From Chitinimonas_A lacunae (GTDB lineage: Bacteria > Pseudomonadota > Gammaproteobacteria > Burkholderiales > Chitinimonadaceae), in NCBI RefSeq assembly GCF_042650885.1, contig NZ_JBHSBU010000001.1:2976001-3040000 (forward strand): a DNA stretch of 64,000 nucleotides, written 5' to 3'. The notes under the pieces are model-generated. The model was not told where the DNA came from, made no database searches, and saw only the letters and a program-made list of their open reading frames with translations. Shown in pieces: positions 39,897 to 48,659 of this stretch. Position 1 is the stretch's first letter. Each line of letters starts with the position of its first letter. Both the position numbers and the translations under genes were made by a program.

Positions 39897-42050
39897 TCAA
39901 TTCAACAGTGTAAGTCGCGACTGCGCCAAAGCAAGCCATTTCACCCCTTGTACGCCGAAGTTCACCTGGACATTGACGTTATTGCCGTGGCCATCGAACG
40001 CCACCACCACGCCACCGCCGAATTTGGGGTGTTCGACCTGCTGACCGATTCGCAAGCCATGTTCCTGTTCGGCGTTGGAACGCAAAGTTGAGGCCGGCTT
40101 GGCCGCAGGCGCGTAGCCACGGTTGAGCCACTTGAGCAGCGCCGCTGGAATCTCGTCGAGAAAGCGCGAGGCAACCGACAGCCGGGTCTGGCCGTGCAGC
40201 ATGCGGCTCTGCGCCAGGCTCAGATAGAGCCGGCGCCGCGCCCGGGTCAGCGCCACATAGGCGAGCCGGCGCTCCTCTTCCAGCCCCTTGGGGTCGTCGC
40301 GGCTGTTGTCGTGCGGAAATAGCCCTTCTTCCAACCCGGTCAGGAAGACCGCATGGAATTCGAGCCCCTTGGCCGCATGGACTGTCATCAGCTGCAAGGC
40401 ATCCTCGCCGGGCCGGGCCTCGTGCTCACCGGCTTCGAGGCTCGCATGGGCCAGGAAAGCCGTCAGATCGTCCTGGTTCTCCTGCACGAAGGTGGCCGCT
40501 GCCGAGATCAGCTGATCGAGGTTCTCCAGCCGCTCCTGCCCTTCCTTCTCGGCCCGGTAATGGTCGAGCAGACCGGCGCGTTCCAGCACCAGCAGGACCT
40601 TTTCCGGCAGACGCAGCCCCTCGGCTTCGTGGCGCATCGACTCGATCAGCTGGATAAAGCGCCCCACCGCCGCCGCGCTACGGCCCGCTCCACCCGAACA
40701 GGCCGCCAGCCACAGGCTGGTGCCGGTCCCGCGCGCCGTCTCCTGCAACAGCTCCAAGGTACGGTTGCCGATGCCGCGCGCCGGAAAATTGATCACCCGC
40801 AATAGCGCATTGTCGTCCTCGGGATTGGCCAGCAGACGCAGATAGGCAAGCGCATGCTTGATTTCCTGCCGCTCGAAAAAGCGCAGGCCGCCATAGACGC
40901 GGTAAGGGATGGCCGCCTGGAACAGGGCGTGTTCGAGCACGCGCGACTGGGCGTTGGAGCGGTACAGCACGGCAATATCGGCCAGGCTCTGGCCATCGCG
41001 CCGCATCTGCTTGACCTCGTCGACCACAAAACCCGCCTCTTCGAAGTCCGACGCCGCCTCATAGACCCGCAGCGGTTCGCCGGGCGGGGCCTCGGTCCAG
41101 AGATTCTTGCCGAGCCGGCTGCGGTTATGCGCAATCAGCGCGTTGGCGGCATCGAGAATATTGCCGTGCGAGCGGTAGTTCTGTTCCAGCCGGATCACCG
41201 TCTCCACCCGGAAGTCGCGCTGGAAGTCATGCATATTGCCGACATTGGCACCGCGGAAGGCATAGATCGACTGATCGTCGTCACCCACGGCAAACACCGC
41301 CGCGCTCTGGCCCTCGGCTGCCGCCGAGCCTTCGGGTTCCTTGCCCGCCAGCAGCTTGAGCCATTGGTATTGCAGCCGGTTGGTGTCCTGGAACTCGTCG
41401 ATCAGGATATGGCGGAAACGCGCCTGATAATGGCCACGCAGCGCCGCGTTGTCGCGCAGCAGCTCATAGCTGCGCAGCAGCAGCTCGGCGAAATCGACCA
41501 CCCCTTCGCGGCGGCACTGCCGTTCGTACTCCTCGTAGAGCTGGCGCTGCATCCGGCTGTAATCGTCGTGCGCGGCCACGGCGTCGGGCCGCAGTCCTTC
41601 TTCCTTGTTGCCATTGATGTAATAGGTCAGTTCGCGCGGCGGGTATTTCTCGTCGTCGACATTGAGCGCCTTGAGCAGCCGCTTGACCGCGGCCTGCTGG
41701 TCGGCCGAATCCATGATCTGGAACGCCTCGGGCAGGCCGGCATCGCGCCAGTGCAGGCGCAGAAAGCGGTTGCACAGGCCATGGAAGGTACCGATCCACA
41801 AGGTGCGTGCATTGATCGGCAGCTGGGCGCTGAGCCGGGTCAGCATTTCCTTGGCCGCCTTATTGGTAAAGGTGACGGCCAGCACTCCATGCGGCCCGAT
41901 CTGACCGGTGGACAGCAACCAGGCGATCCGGGTGGTCAGCACCCGGGTCTTGCCGGACCCGGCCCCCGCCAGAATCAGCGCCGACACAGGCGGCAAGGTG
42001 ACGGCAGCAAGTTGCTCAGGATTGAGACCTTCTAGCAGCGTGGCGGACAT
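39897..42050 (-). CDS. uvrD: DNA helicase II (UvrD/PcrA type)
   Basis: 717 aa. AGAGSGKTRVL (Walker A), VTFTNKAAKEM (Ia), IDEFQDTN (II), VGDDDQSIYAFRGA (III), LEQNYRS (IV), MTVHAAKGLEFHAVFLTGLEEGLFPH (V), AYVALTRARRRLYL (VI). The C-terminus ends in a Tudor-like segment (GQQVEHPKFGGGVVVAFDG) that in UvrD/PcrA contacts RNA polymerase. Acts in nucleotide-excision and mismatch repair. Start at 42050 (MSATLLEGLN). Confidence 0.93.
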   Translation of the reverse strand: MSATLLEGLNPEQLAAVTLPPVSALILAGAGSGKTRVLTTRIAWLLSTGQIGPHGVLAVTFTNKAAKEMLTRLSAQLPINARTLWIGTFHGLCNRFLRLHWRDAGLPEAFQIMDSADQQAAVKRLLKALNVDDEKYPPRELTYYINGNKEEGLRPDAVAAHDDYSRMQRQLYEEYERQCRREGVVDFAELLLRSYELLRDNAALRGHYQARFRHILIDEFQDTNRLQYQWLKLLAGKEPEGSAAAEGQSAAVFAVGDDDQSIYAFRGANVGNMHDFQRDFRVETVIRLEQNYRSHGNILDAANALIAHNRSRLGKNLWTEAPPGEPLRVYEAASDFEEAGFVVDEVKQMRRDGQSLADIAVLYRSNAQSRVLEHALFQAAIPYRVYGGLRFFERQEIKHALAYLRLLANPEDDNALLRVINFPARGIGNRTLELLQETARGTGTSLWLAACSGGAGRSAAAVGRFIQLIESMRHEAEGLRLPEKVLLVLERAGLLDHYRAEKEGQERLENLDQLISAAATFVQENQDDLTAFLAHASLEAGEHEARPGEDALQLMTVHAAKGLEFHAVFLTGLEEGLFPHDNSRDDPKGLEEERRLAYVALTRARRRLYLSLAQSRMLHGQTRLSVASRFLDEIPAALLKWLNRGYAPAAKPASTLRSNAEQEHGLRIGQQVEHPKFGGGVVVAFDGHGNNVNVQVNFGVQGVKWLALAQSRLTLLN

Positions 42051-42255
42051 GGCGGGCTCGGCGGGGCAAAATGGGCATTTTAACAAGGTCCCCGCTGCTG
42101 CCGGAGCACCAGGACACGCAAATGGTGCGTAAGAGCGCGAGTCCGGGTGGAAAACCGCTGATAGCCATTCCGCCGACCGCTTTATGACAATATAATTTCC
42201 AGCTCAGCACCACGTTGATAACTGTGGATACCTATTGCATGCCCATTGACTTACG

Positions 42256-43587
42256 ATGCGTCAACGACTTATGAATGCTGCTATACCGACGATCACCAGG
42301 CTGCCACCGCCAGCCACCAGCGACGATAAACATGGCTTCAGCCTGATTGAGCTGTTCTTTATCGTGTTGATGTTTCTGATTGCCACTGTGGGGCAGGATC
42401 GGATCGAAAACTATCTGTCCCGCCAGTACGGCGTACCGGTCAGCATGATGCAGAGCGATCTGCGCCAACTGATCCAGCTCAAAGCCAGTCTGTTTCTCTG
42501 TGCCCTGCTGGTCCTGGCCCGGCCGGTGCGTCAGCAGCTCTATAAGCTAACCCAGCTATGGAGCCGTCGTGCCCTGATACAGTCGGCGCTGATCATGCTG
42601 ATCCTGTACCTTTTGAGTAGCCATATCCTGCCCCTCAATCTGGGCTTTGCCTACCAGCATGTCTCCATCGATCCATTCAACCAGCCCACCAACTGGCTCT
42701 ACCGTCGGCTCCTGAACCCCACGCTGGCCTACTACCTACATCTCGATGGCATGCTGTTCCCGATCTATACGGCGGGGCTAAGCTGGCTATCGATCGCTCT
42801 GGTGATCAGCACACTGGATCGCCTATTGCCGGGCAAGATTAGCTTTCTGGAAAAGCTCGCGCTCGCCACTTGTGCGTTTGTGATCTATCAGTTCCAGATT
42901 CCTGGCTATCCGGACACCCTGGTCCTCTTGCTTGGGCTGATGTTATGGCAGGGTGACCTAAGTGCCAGGGCACAGCGCTTGCTCATCGTATTGCTGCTAC
43001 TGACCCATGAGGCCCTCGGGCTAGTGGTGGTGCTGTCGCTGCTGCCACGCCTGCAAAAACCCGTTTGGATCATAACCATTCTGGCTGCCTATGGCGCCTG
43101 TATGGCCTTGAATTTCGGCTTCGACATCGAGGCGCTGCTGCGTAAACAATCGGTACTGCGCGACCCGACCAACCTCTATCCGCTCGAGGCGTTCAAATCG
43201 TCTCAGCAACATCCCGAACGCTTGCTGGCGGCTCTGTTGATCGCCTACAAACTGGCGTGGGTGAGCATAGGTCGTGGCGCCATGCTGGCGTGGCAGGCCG
43301 GACAGAAACAGGATGTATGGCTTATCGTGGCGCCTATCGCTCTGGCGGGAGCCCAGATGATTATCGCTAGCGATATCAGCCGGCTGGGCGGGATGGGCTT
43401 TATCGGGGTACTGCTGAGTTATGCCTGGTTCGCCTCACGCACCTCACCCTCGATAAGACGCTGGTGGGCCCTTGGTCAACTGGCCATCCCCTCGTTCTAT
43501 ATCGCTTCTGATGTGGGGATGGTTCATTTCCCCGGGCTGTATGGTCGAATGATCGTGCTGTTTACCGGTGGACAGTCACTGATTTAG
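42256..43587 (+). CDS. Polytopic membrane protein with prepilin-like N-terminus
   Basis: 443 aa, not recognised. About 10-11 hydrophobic segments spread over residues 30-430, resembling GT-C-type or EpsG-like integral membrane enzymes. Unusually, the first segment is preceded by DKHGFSLIELFFIVLMF (residues 24-40), a close fit to the type IV prepilin cleavage/N-methylation motif G|FxLxE. Prepilins have one such helix; a multi-pass protein with it is odd. Codon choice (more CTA, GTA, ATA-type codons) looks less GC-driven than neighbours, which may mean transfer. No ribosome site is evident; M6 is an alternative start. Confidence 0.6.
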   Translation: MRQRLMNAAIPTITRLPPPATSDDKHGFSLIELFFIVLMFLIATVGQDRIENYLSRQYGVPVSMMQSDLRQLIQLKASLFLCALLVLARPVRQQLYKLTQLWSRRALIQSALIMLILYLLSSHILPLNLGFAYQHVSIDPFNQPTNWLYRRLLNPTLAYYLHLDGMLFPIYTAGLSWLSIALVISTLDRLLPGKISFLEKLALATCAFVIYQFQIPGYPDTLVLLLGLMLWQGDLSARAQRLLIVLLLLTHEALGLVVVLSLLPRLQKPVWIITILAAYGACMALNFGFDIEALLRKQSVLRDPTNLYPLEAFKSSQQHPERLLAALLIAYKLAWVSIGRGAMLAWQAGQKQDVWLIVAPIALAGAQMIIASDISRLGGMGFIGVLLSYAWFASRTSPSIRRWWALGQLAIPSFYIASDVGMVHFPGLYGRMIVLFTGGQSLI

Positions 43588-43678
43588 TGCGTCAAACAGT
43601 TGAAACCGTGGGGAAATCCGGCGCGACTTGGCTTCGGGGCTTCGTTATAATTCGTTTCTTGCCTAATAGCGGTTCCCC

Positions 43679-45664
43679 ATGAACGTATTCTACGAAGAAG
43701 ACGGCGGCTTCAAGGTCGGCGCCATCATGAGCGAGTCTGAAGCCTCGCTCCAGGTCGAAGCGGCGAGCGGCAAACGCTCCAAGATCAAGGCGGCTGCCGT
43801 GCTGCTGCGCTTTGACAAGATCGGCCTCAACGATTTCCTGCCGCAGGCGCAGACCGTGGCCGACGGCCTCGACCTCGATTTCCTGTGGGAATGCAGCGGC
43901 GGCGAGGAATTCGGCTTTATGGACCTCGCCCGTGAATACTACGGCGCTGCGCCAAGCCCGACCGAGGCGGCTGCGATGGCGATCCGCCTCCATTCGGCGC
44001 CGATGTATTTCTATCGCAAGGGCAAAGGCCGCTACAAGGCTGCTCCCGAAGACAATCTCAAGGCCGCCAAGGCCGGCCAGGAACGCAAACAGCGCGAAAC
44101 CGCCCAGATCGAACAATGGTCGCAGGCCCTGCTTGCCGGCGAACTGCCCGAGCCGATCCGTGCCCAGCAGCGCATGCTGCTGCACCGTCCCGACAAGAAC
44201 ACCATCGAATGGAAAGCCGTCGCCCTGGCGGCCGAAAACGCCCAGTTGTCGCCGCTGCGTCTCCTGGCCCGCTGCGGCGCCATTCCCGATATCGAAGCCT
44301 ATTTCCTCGATGGCTTCCTGACCGAATATTTCCCCAAGGGCACCGGTTTCCCGGCCATCGAACTGCCGCCGCCACCGAGCGGCCTGCTCAATGCAGACGT
44401 GGTCGCCTTCTCGATCGACGACTCGGCCACCACCGAGATCGACGACGCCTTCTCGGTGGTCCGGCTCGACAACGGCAATTGGCGCGTCGGCGTGCATATC
44501 GCCGCCCCGACCCTGGGCGTGGAAGCCGGCTCGGCGCTTGAGCAGGTGGTGCTGCAAAGGCTCTCCACCGTCTATATGCCGGGCAACAAGATCACCATGC
44601 TGCCCGACGCCGTGGTCGAAGCCTTTACCCTCGCCGAGGGCCGCGACTGCGCGGCCTTGAGCCTCTACCTCGAAGTCAGCCCTGAATTCGAACCGCTGGG
44701 CCATCACAGCCGGGTGGAGCGAGTGCATATCGGCGCCAATCTGCGCCATGACGCGATCGAGCCGTTCTTCAACGAACAATCGGTCAAGGAACCTGAATCC
44801 GGTCCCGACTATCCCTACAAGCAGGAACTGCTGCTGCTATGGCGCCTTGCCAACCGGCTCGAGGAAAAACGCGGCAAGGCCGACCCGAACCGGGTCGAGC
44901 GGCTCGACTACAGCTTCCGCATCGACACTGATGCCACGGGCCAGCGCCACGTGGCGATCGAGCCGCGCCGGCGTGGCAGTCCGATGGACAAGCTGGTGGC
45001 CGAGCTGATGATCTATGTCAACAGCGAGTGGGGCAAACTGCTGGCCGAGCAGGGGGTGGCAGCGATCTATCGTGCCCAGAACGCCGGCCGGGTCCGGATG
45101 ACCACCCAGCCGGCTCCGCACGTCGGACTCGGAGTCGCCCAATACGCCTGGGCCAGTTCGCCCCTGCGCCGCGCCGTCGACTTTATCAACCAGCAGCAGC
45201 TGGTGGCCCTGCTCGACGCCGAAACACCGCGCTATGCCCGCAACGATCCGATGCTGTTTGCGGCGATGCGCGATTTCGACCAGACCTACAACGCCTACGC
45301 CGATTTCCAGGCCAAGATGGAACGTTACTGGTGCCTGCGCTGGCTTGAGCAGGAAAACATCAGCGAACCGACCGCCACCGTGCTCAAGGAAAACCTGGTG
45401 CGGTTCGACGGTCTGCCGCTGGTGGCCCGGATCGCCGGTCTGCCCGAGCTGCCGCGTGGCACCCCGGTGCGGTTGCAGCGGGTCGGCATCGACTACCTCG
45501 ACCTGGCGCTCGAGTGCCGCCTGCTGTCGGCCGGCGAGCCGGTGGCGCTGCTGCCTGACGAAGAGGAAGAACTGAGCGCCAACGAAGAGGCAGAAGCCGC
45601 CGCCGAGGCCGCTGAAACCGAACTCGCCTCGGCCGCGACCGATACGCCGCCTGAGGCTGCCTGA
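43679..45664 (+). CDS. RNase II-family exoribonuclease
   Basis: 661 aa. RNB catalytic domain with SIDDSATTEIDDAFSV (Mg-binding aspartates), VHIAAPTLGVEAGSAL, STVYMPGNKITMLP and WASSPLRRAVDFINQQQLV. It is a 3'-5' processive RNase of the RNase II/R group; the N-terminal ~200 residues do not look like the cold-shock domains of RNase R, and the C-terminal tail is acidic and alanine-rich. Whether it is the functional RNase II is inferred. No strong ribosome site is seen. Confidence 0.9.
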   Translation: MNVFYEEDGGFKVGAIMSESEASLQVEAASGKRSKIKAAAVLLRFDKIGLNDFLPQAQTVADGLDLDFLWECSGGEEFGFMDLAREYYGAAPSPTEAAAMAIRLHSAPMYFYRKGKGRYKAAPEDNLKAAKAGQERKQRETAQIEQWSQALLAGELPEPIRAQQRMLLHRPDKNTIEWKAVALAAENAQLSPLRLLARCGAIPDIEAYFLDGFLTEYFPKGTGFPAIELPPPPSGLLNADVVAFSIDDSATTEIDDAFSVVRLDNGNWRVGVHIAAPTLGVEAGSALEQVVLQRLSTVYMPGNKITMLPDAVVEAFTLAEGRDCAALSLYLEVSPEFEPLGHHSRVERVHIGANLRHDAIEPFFNEQSVKEPESGPDYPYKQELLLLWRLANRLEEKRGKADPNRVERLDYSFRIDTDATGQRHVAIEPRRRGSPMDKLVAELMIYVNSEWGKLLAEQGVAAIYRAQNAGRVRMTTQPAPHVGLGVAQYAWASSPLRRAVDFINQQQLVALLDAETPRYARNDPMLFAAMRDFDQTYNAYADFQAKMERYWCLRWLEQENISEPTATVLKENLVRFDGLPLVARIAGLPELPRGTPVRLQRVGIDYLDLALECRLLSAGEPVALLPDEEEELSANEEAEAAAEAAETELASAATDTPPEAA

Positions 45665-45668
45665 TCCG

Positions 45669-45696
45669 AAACGGGCGGGCTGCGGCTCGCCTGTTT
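45669..45696 (+). terminator. Terminator after the RNase gene
   Basis: AAACGGGCGGGC/GCTCGCCTGTTT (45669-45680 with 45685-45696), G-U tolerant pairing, followed by CTTCT. Confidence 0.6.
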
Positions 45697-45705
45697 CTTC
45701 TGGTC

Positions 45706-45766
45706 ATTTATATGACTAAAACGCGCAAGACATGTAGCGCGATATAAAGAAAAATAAAAATAACCA
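45706..45766 (+). repeat. GCAAGA intergenic element, good copy
   Basis: Core GCAAGACATGTAGC (45725-45738), perfect consensus match, then AGAAAAATAAA at the same offset as in the copy at 23541-23612. It lies about 60 bp past the RNase gene stop, sense orientation. Confidence 0.75.
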
Positions 45767-45807
45767 ACACCCGCGTTGTCCATGCTTCACCTTACGGGTT
45801 ATGTACC

Positions 45808-46347
45808 ATGCAAGCCAGCCGTCTCGATAGTTTCCTCCCTGTGCGTTTTCGCAATGGCACGGTGATCAAGCAGTTCTCCAAGCCTTGCGTGCACTGCGGT
45901 GCCATGCTGCACGCCCGCCATATGCATGGCGTGGCCCGGCTGATCGACGACCGGCTGGCGCTGGCGGCCACGGCCGACTGCCCCGAATGCCATCGCCGCT
46001 TTGGCGTCGCCTGCGTGATCGACCACGATAAGCGGGTGCGGCGGGTCACCGTACCGGCCTGGCTGTTCAGCGGCTATCTGCGCCTGTTGCCGGAACAACC
46101 GGGGGAGAAGGCGGCGCGCGATATGGCGCTACAGACCGTCCGTGAGGAAAGCCCGCCGACGCCAGCACCAGCCGTCGACTATCCACGCGCCGACACCTAT
46201 GTCGGCCGTTACCGCGATCTGCCGATCCCGGCCTATATCGTGGTGGACGGTCGTCAGGTGCCGTTCGATCGGGTCGAGCCGCAGGGTCGGATCGGCCAGG
46301 GGGAATTCCTGCTCGACGGCTGCTTCGTCTATAAGCCGGCGCCTTAG
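45808..46347 (+). CDS. Hypothetical protein with zinc-ribbon-like cysteine pairs
   Basis: 179 aa, family not recognised. CVHCGAML (about residues 27-34) and CPECHRRFGVAC (about 58-69) could form a four-cysteine zinc ribbon; the C-terminal part is proline-rich and then a compact segment ending DGCFVYKP. Start ATG at 45808; the alternative frame on the other strand has no such features. It sits between the RNase gene and gcvT on the same strand, without obvious functional link. Confidence 0.65.
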   Translation: MQASRLDSFLPVRFRNGTVIKQFSKPCVHCGAMLHARHMHGVARLIDDRLALAATADCPECHRRFGVACVIDHDKRVRRVTVPAWLFSGYLRLLPEQPGEKAARDMALQTVREESPPTPAPAVDYPRADTYVGRYRDLPIPAYIVVDGRQVPFDRVEPQGRIGQGEFLLDGCFVYKPAP

Positions 46348-46382
46348 ACGCGCCTTTCCACGCTCCACCACGAGGACACAAC

Positions 46383-47468
46383 ATGCCCCAACGCACCGCT
46401 CTGTTCGACGCCCACCTCGCCGCCGGCGGCAAGATGGTCGATTTCGCCGGCTGGGAAATGCCGATCAACTACGGCTCGCAGATCAAGGAACACGAAGCCG
46501 TGCGCGGCGATGCCGGAATGTTCGATGTCTCCCATATGACTGCCGTCGATATCAGCGGCAGTGATGCCACCACCTTCATGCGTCGGCTGATCGCCAACGA
46601 TGTGGCCAAGCTGGGTTTCGAAGGCAAGGCGCTCTACTCAGGCATGCTGAACCATGAGGGTGGGGTGGTGGATGATCTGATCGTCTACCGCACCCAGTGG
46701 GGCTATCGGGTGGTGATCAACGCCGGCACCACCGACAAGGATCTGGCCTGGATGGGCCGTCAGGCCGAAGGTTTCTCGGTCAGCCTGACGCCCCGGCGCG
46801 ATCTGGGCATCGTGGCGGTACAGGGTCCGAATGCCCTGATGCGTGTCAAGTCGGCCAAGCCTGAAGCGGCTGCGCTGATCGAGTCGCTCCAGCCCTTCGT
46901 CGGCCAGCCGCTGGGCGACTGGTTTATCGCCCGCACCGGCTATACCGGCGAAGATGGGCTGGAAATCATGGTGCCGGTCGGCGAAATCACCGGCTTCTGG
47001 AATGCCCTGCTCGCCGCCGGGGTGGTGCCGGCCGGTCTTGGCGCACGCGATACGCTGCGGCTGGAAGCGGGAATGAACCTGTACGGCAACGAGATGGACG
47101 ACAGCGTGTCGCCGCTCAAGGCCGGCATGGGCTGGACCGTGGCCTGGGAGCCGGCCGAGCGCGACTTCATCGGCCGTGAAGCGATCGCGGCGGAAAAGGC
47201 AGCGGGCCTGAGCCAGAAACAGGTCGGCCTGGTGTTCGAAGGCAAGGGTGTACTGCGTTCGCATATGCGCGTGGTCACTCCGTCCGGCGACGGCGAAATC
47301 ACCTCGGGCACCTTCTCGCCCACACTGAAGATCTCGATCGCCATGGCCCGGGTGCCGGCAGCGGTCAAGGTCGGCGATACGATCGAAGTCGATGTACGCG
47401 GCAAGCTCGAACCGGCACGGGTGGTGAAGATGCCGTTTGTGCGCAATGGCAAGAAGGTGTACGAGTAA
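46383..47468 (+). CDS. gcvT: Glycine cleavage system T protein (aminomethyltransferase)
   Basis: 361 aa. MPQRTALFDAHLAAGGKMVDFAGWEMPINYGSQIKEHEAVR is the standard GcvT start (family N-terminal MVDFxGWxMP), with GMFDVSHM, YTGEDGLEIMVP and RDTLRLEAGMNLYGNEMDD. It transfers the methylene group from H-protein lipoamide to tetrahydrofolate. Shine-Dalgarno GAGG upstream. gcvH and gcvP, often downstream, are not here; the next 535 bp are gene-free. No glycine riboswitch fits in the 35-bp upstream gap. Confidence 0.95.
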   Translation: MPQRTALFDAHLAAGGKMVDFAGWEMPINYGSQIKEHEAVRGDAGMFDVSHMTAVDISGSDATTFMRRLIANDVAKLGFEGKALYSGMLNHEGGVVDDLIVYRTQWGYRVVINAGTTDKDLAWMGRQAEGFSVSLTPRRDLGIVAVQGPNALMRVKSAKPEAAALIESLQPFVGQPLGDWFIARTGYTGEDGLEIMVPVGEITGFWNALLAAGVVPAGLGARDTLRLEAGMNLYGNEMDDSVSPLKAGMGWTVAWEPAERDFIGREAIAAEKAAGLSQKQVGLVFEGKGVLRSHMRVVTPSGDGEITSGTFSPTLKISIAMARVPAAVKVGDTIEVDVRGKLEPARVVKMPFVRNGKKVYE

Positions 47469-48004
47469 GTCTTCCAAAGGTCCGCGAGTCAATGGCAGGA
47501 CAGACTCGCGGATCCTTGCCGGCCACCGCACTTTCTCTGCCTGGCCGCCAACAAACCCTTCCCTCGTTTCTCGTGACCGTCAGCCTGTCCTACGCTATCG
47601 ACAGCCACTGCCGGTAACATCGGACCTCGTTTGCCTCAATCTGGTCAACCAGCCCAGCACGGATTGCCAGCCCGTATCCCGCTTATGACCAGCCCTTGTA
47701 CGGTTCACTCGGCGCGCTCGAGATCGGCTTGGCAACGATACGCACCGAATGTCGCCGCTTCGATGCCTGGTTACAGCGACTCTAAGCATTGTCTAACTGA
47801 GCATCGACGGCTCCCTCACGCAGAAAAAATGAGCGAAAACAGGAGATTCCTGCGCTGGCCCACCTGTTTTTCCGGGGGATCTAGCGAAAACGCTAGATTT
47901 TCCCGACGCTCGACGGCTGCCGCCCCAGCACCCGCTGAAGACGCGGTGTATAGTTGGACACGGCGCCCCTGCCGCGCCTTTCCCAACCACCTACCCCGCC
48001 TGCC
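47469..48004. other. Gene-free region between gcvT and the DUF484 gene
   Basis: An imperfect 12-bp stem (CCGCGAGTC/GACTCGCGG) at 47479-47514 follows gcvT without a T-run. Two more hairpins lie at 47836-47901 (separate entry). The frames across this stretch are not convincing. Confidence 0.5.
47836..47901 (+). ncRNA. Candidate small-RNA 3' end: two adjacent terminator-like hairpins
   Basis: AAAACAGG/CCTGTTTT (47836-47843 with 47863-47870, then TT) and TCTAGCG-AAAA-CGCTAGA followed by TTTT (47880-47901). GCGAAAAC occurs in both. The second is a textbook intrinsic terminator, yet no gene ends within 370 bp upstream on this strand. A promoter is not obvious. Confidence 0.35.
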
Positions 48005-48652
48005 ATGCAAGCCAACGATATCGCTGCCTACCTACAGCAGAACCCGCAATTCTTCGAAGACTACGCCGACCTGATCGCCGAGATTTTCATTCCGCATCCG
48101 CACGGTGGACGGGCGATTCCGCTGGCCGAGCGGCAGATTCTGACGCTGCGCGAGAAGAACAAGCTGCTTGAGACCAAGCTGGCCGAGCTGCTGCAATTCG
48201 GCGAGGAAAACGACCAGATCGGCGACAAGGTCCACAAGCTGTCGCTGGCGCTGCTGCAAGCGCGTGATCTGGCCGCTGTGCTGGGCACCTTGCAATACCA
48301 TTTGCAGGAACATTTCCGCATTCCCCAGCTGGCGGTCCGGCTGTGGGGTGGCGAGCGCGACGAGACGCTGACGGAATTCAGCCCGGTCAGCCCCGATGTG
48401 CCGACCCTCGCCAACAGCCTGCCCACGCCTTACTGCGGCCCGTATGTCACCGATGAGGTGCTGTCCTGGTTTGGCGATGCCGCAGGTCATGCCAAATCGT
48501 TTGCCCAGGTGGCGCTACGGGTCGACCGGCCGTTCGGGCTGATGGTGCTGGCCTCACCCGATCCGCAGCGCTTCTATCCCGAAATGGGCACGCTGTATCT
48601 GGCCCGTATCGGCGAACTGGCCTCGGCGGCGCTGGCCCGTTGTCTCGATTGA
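48005..48652 (+). CDS. DUF484 family protein
   Basis: 215 aa. An N-terminal helical part (DIAAYLQQNPQFFEDYADLIAEIFIPHPHGGRAIPLAERQ) is the DUF484 signature; the C-terminal part is GAF-like. Function unknown. In many proteobacteria it lies between dapF and xerC, and here it precedes xerC by 7 bp; dapF is not upstream. Confidence 0.88.
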   Translation: MQANDIAAYLQQNPQFFEDYADLIAEIFIPHPHGGRAIPLAERQILTLREKNKLLETKLAELLQFGEENDQIGDKVHKLSLALLQARDLAAVLGTLQYHLQEHFRIPQLAVRLWGGERDETLTEFSPVSPDVPTLANSLPTPYCGPYVTDEVLSWFGDAAGHAKSFAQVALRVDRPFGLMVLASPDPQRFYPEMGTLYLARIGELASAALARCLD

Positions 48653-48659
48653 TCCGGCC

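Noticed and set aside
39860..39910. Another possible copy of the AT-rich element between uvrD and the TPR regulator
   Set aside because: Only loose similarity (GCCACAGTACGAATGC) without the core or A/T tract.
46348..46382. Glycine riboswitch upstream of gcvT
   Set aside because: The gap is only 35 bp; a riboswitch does not fit.
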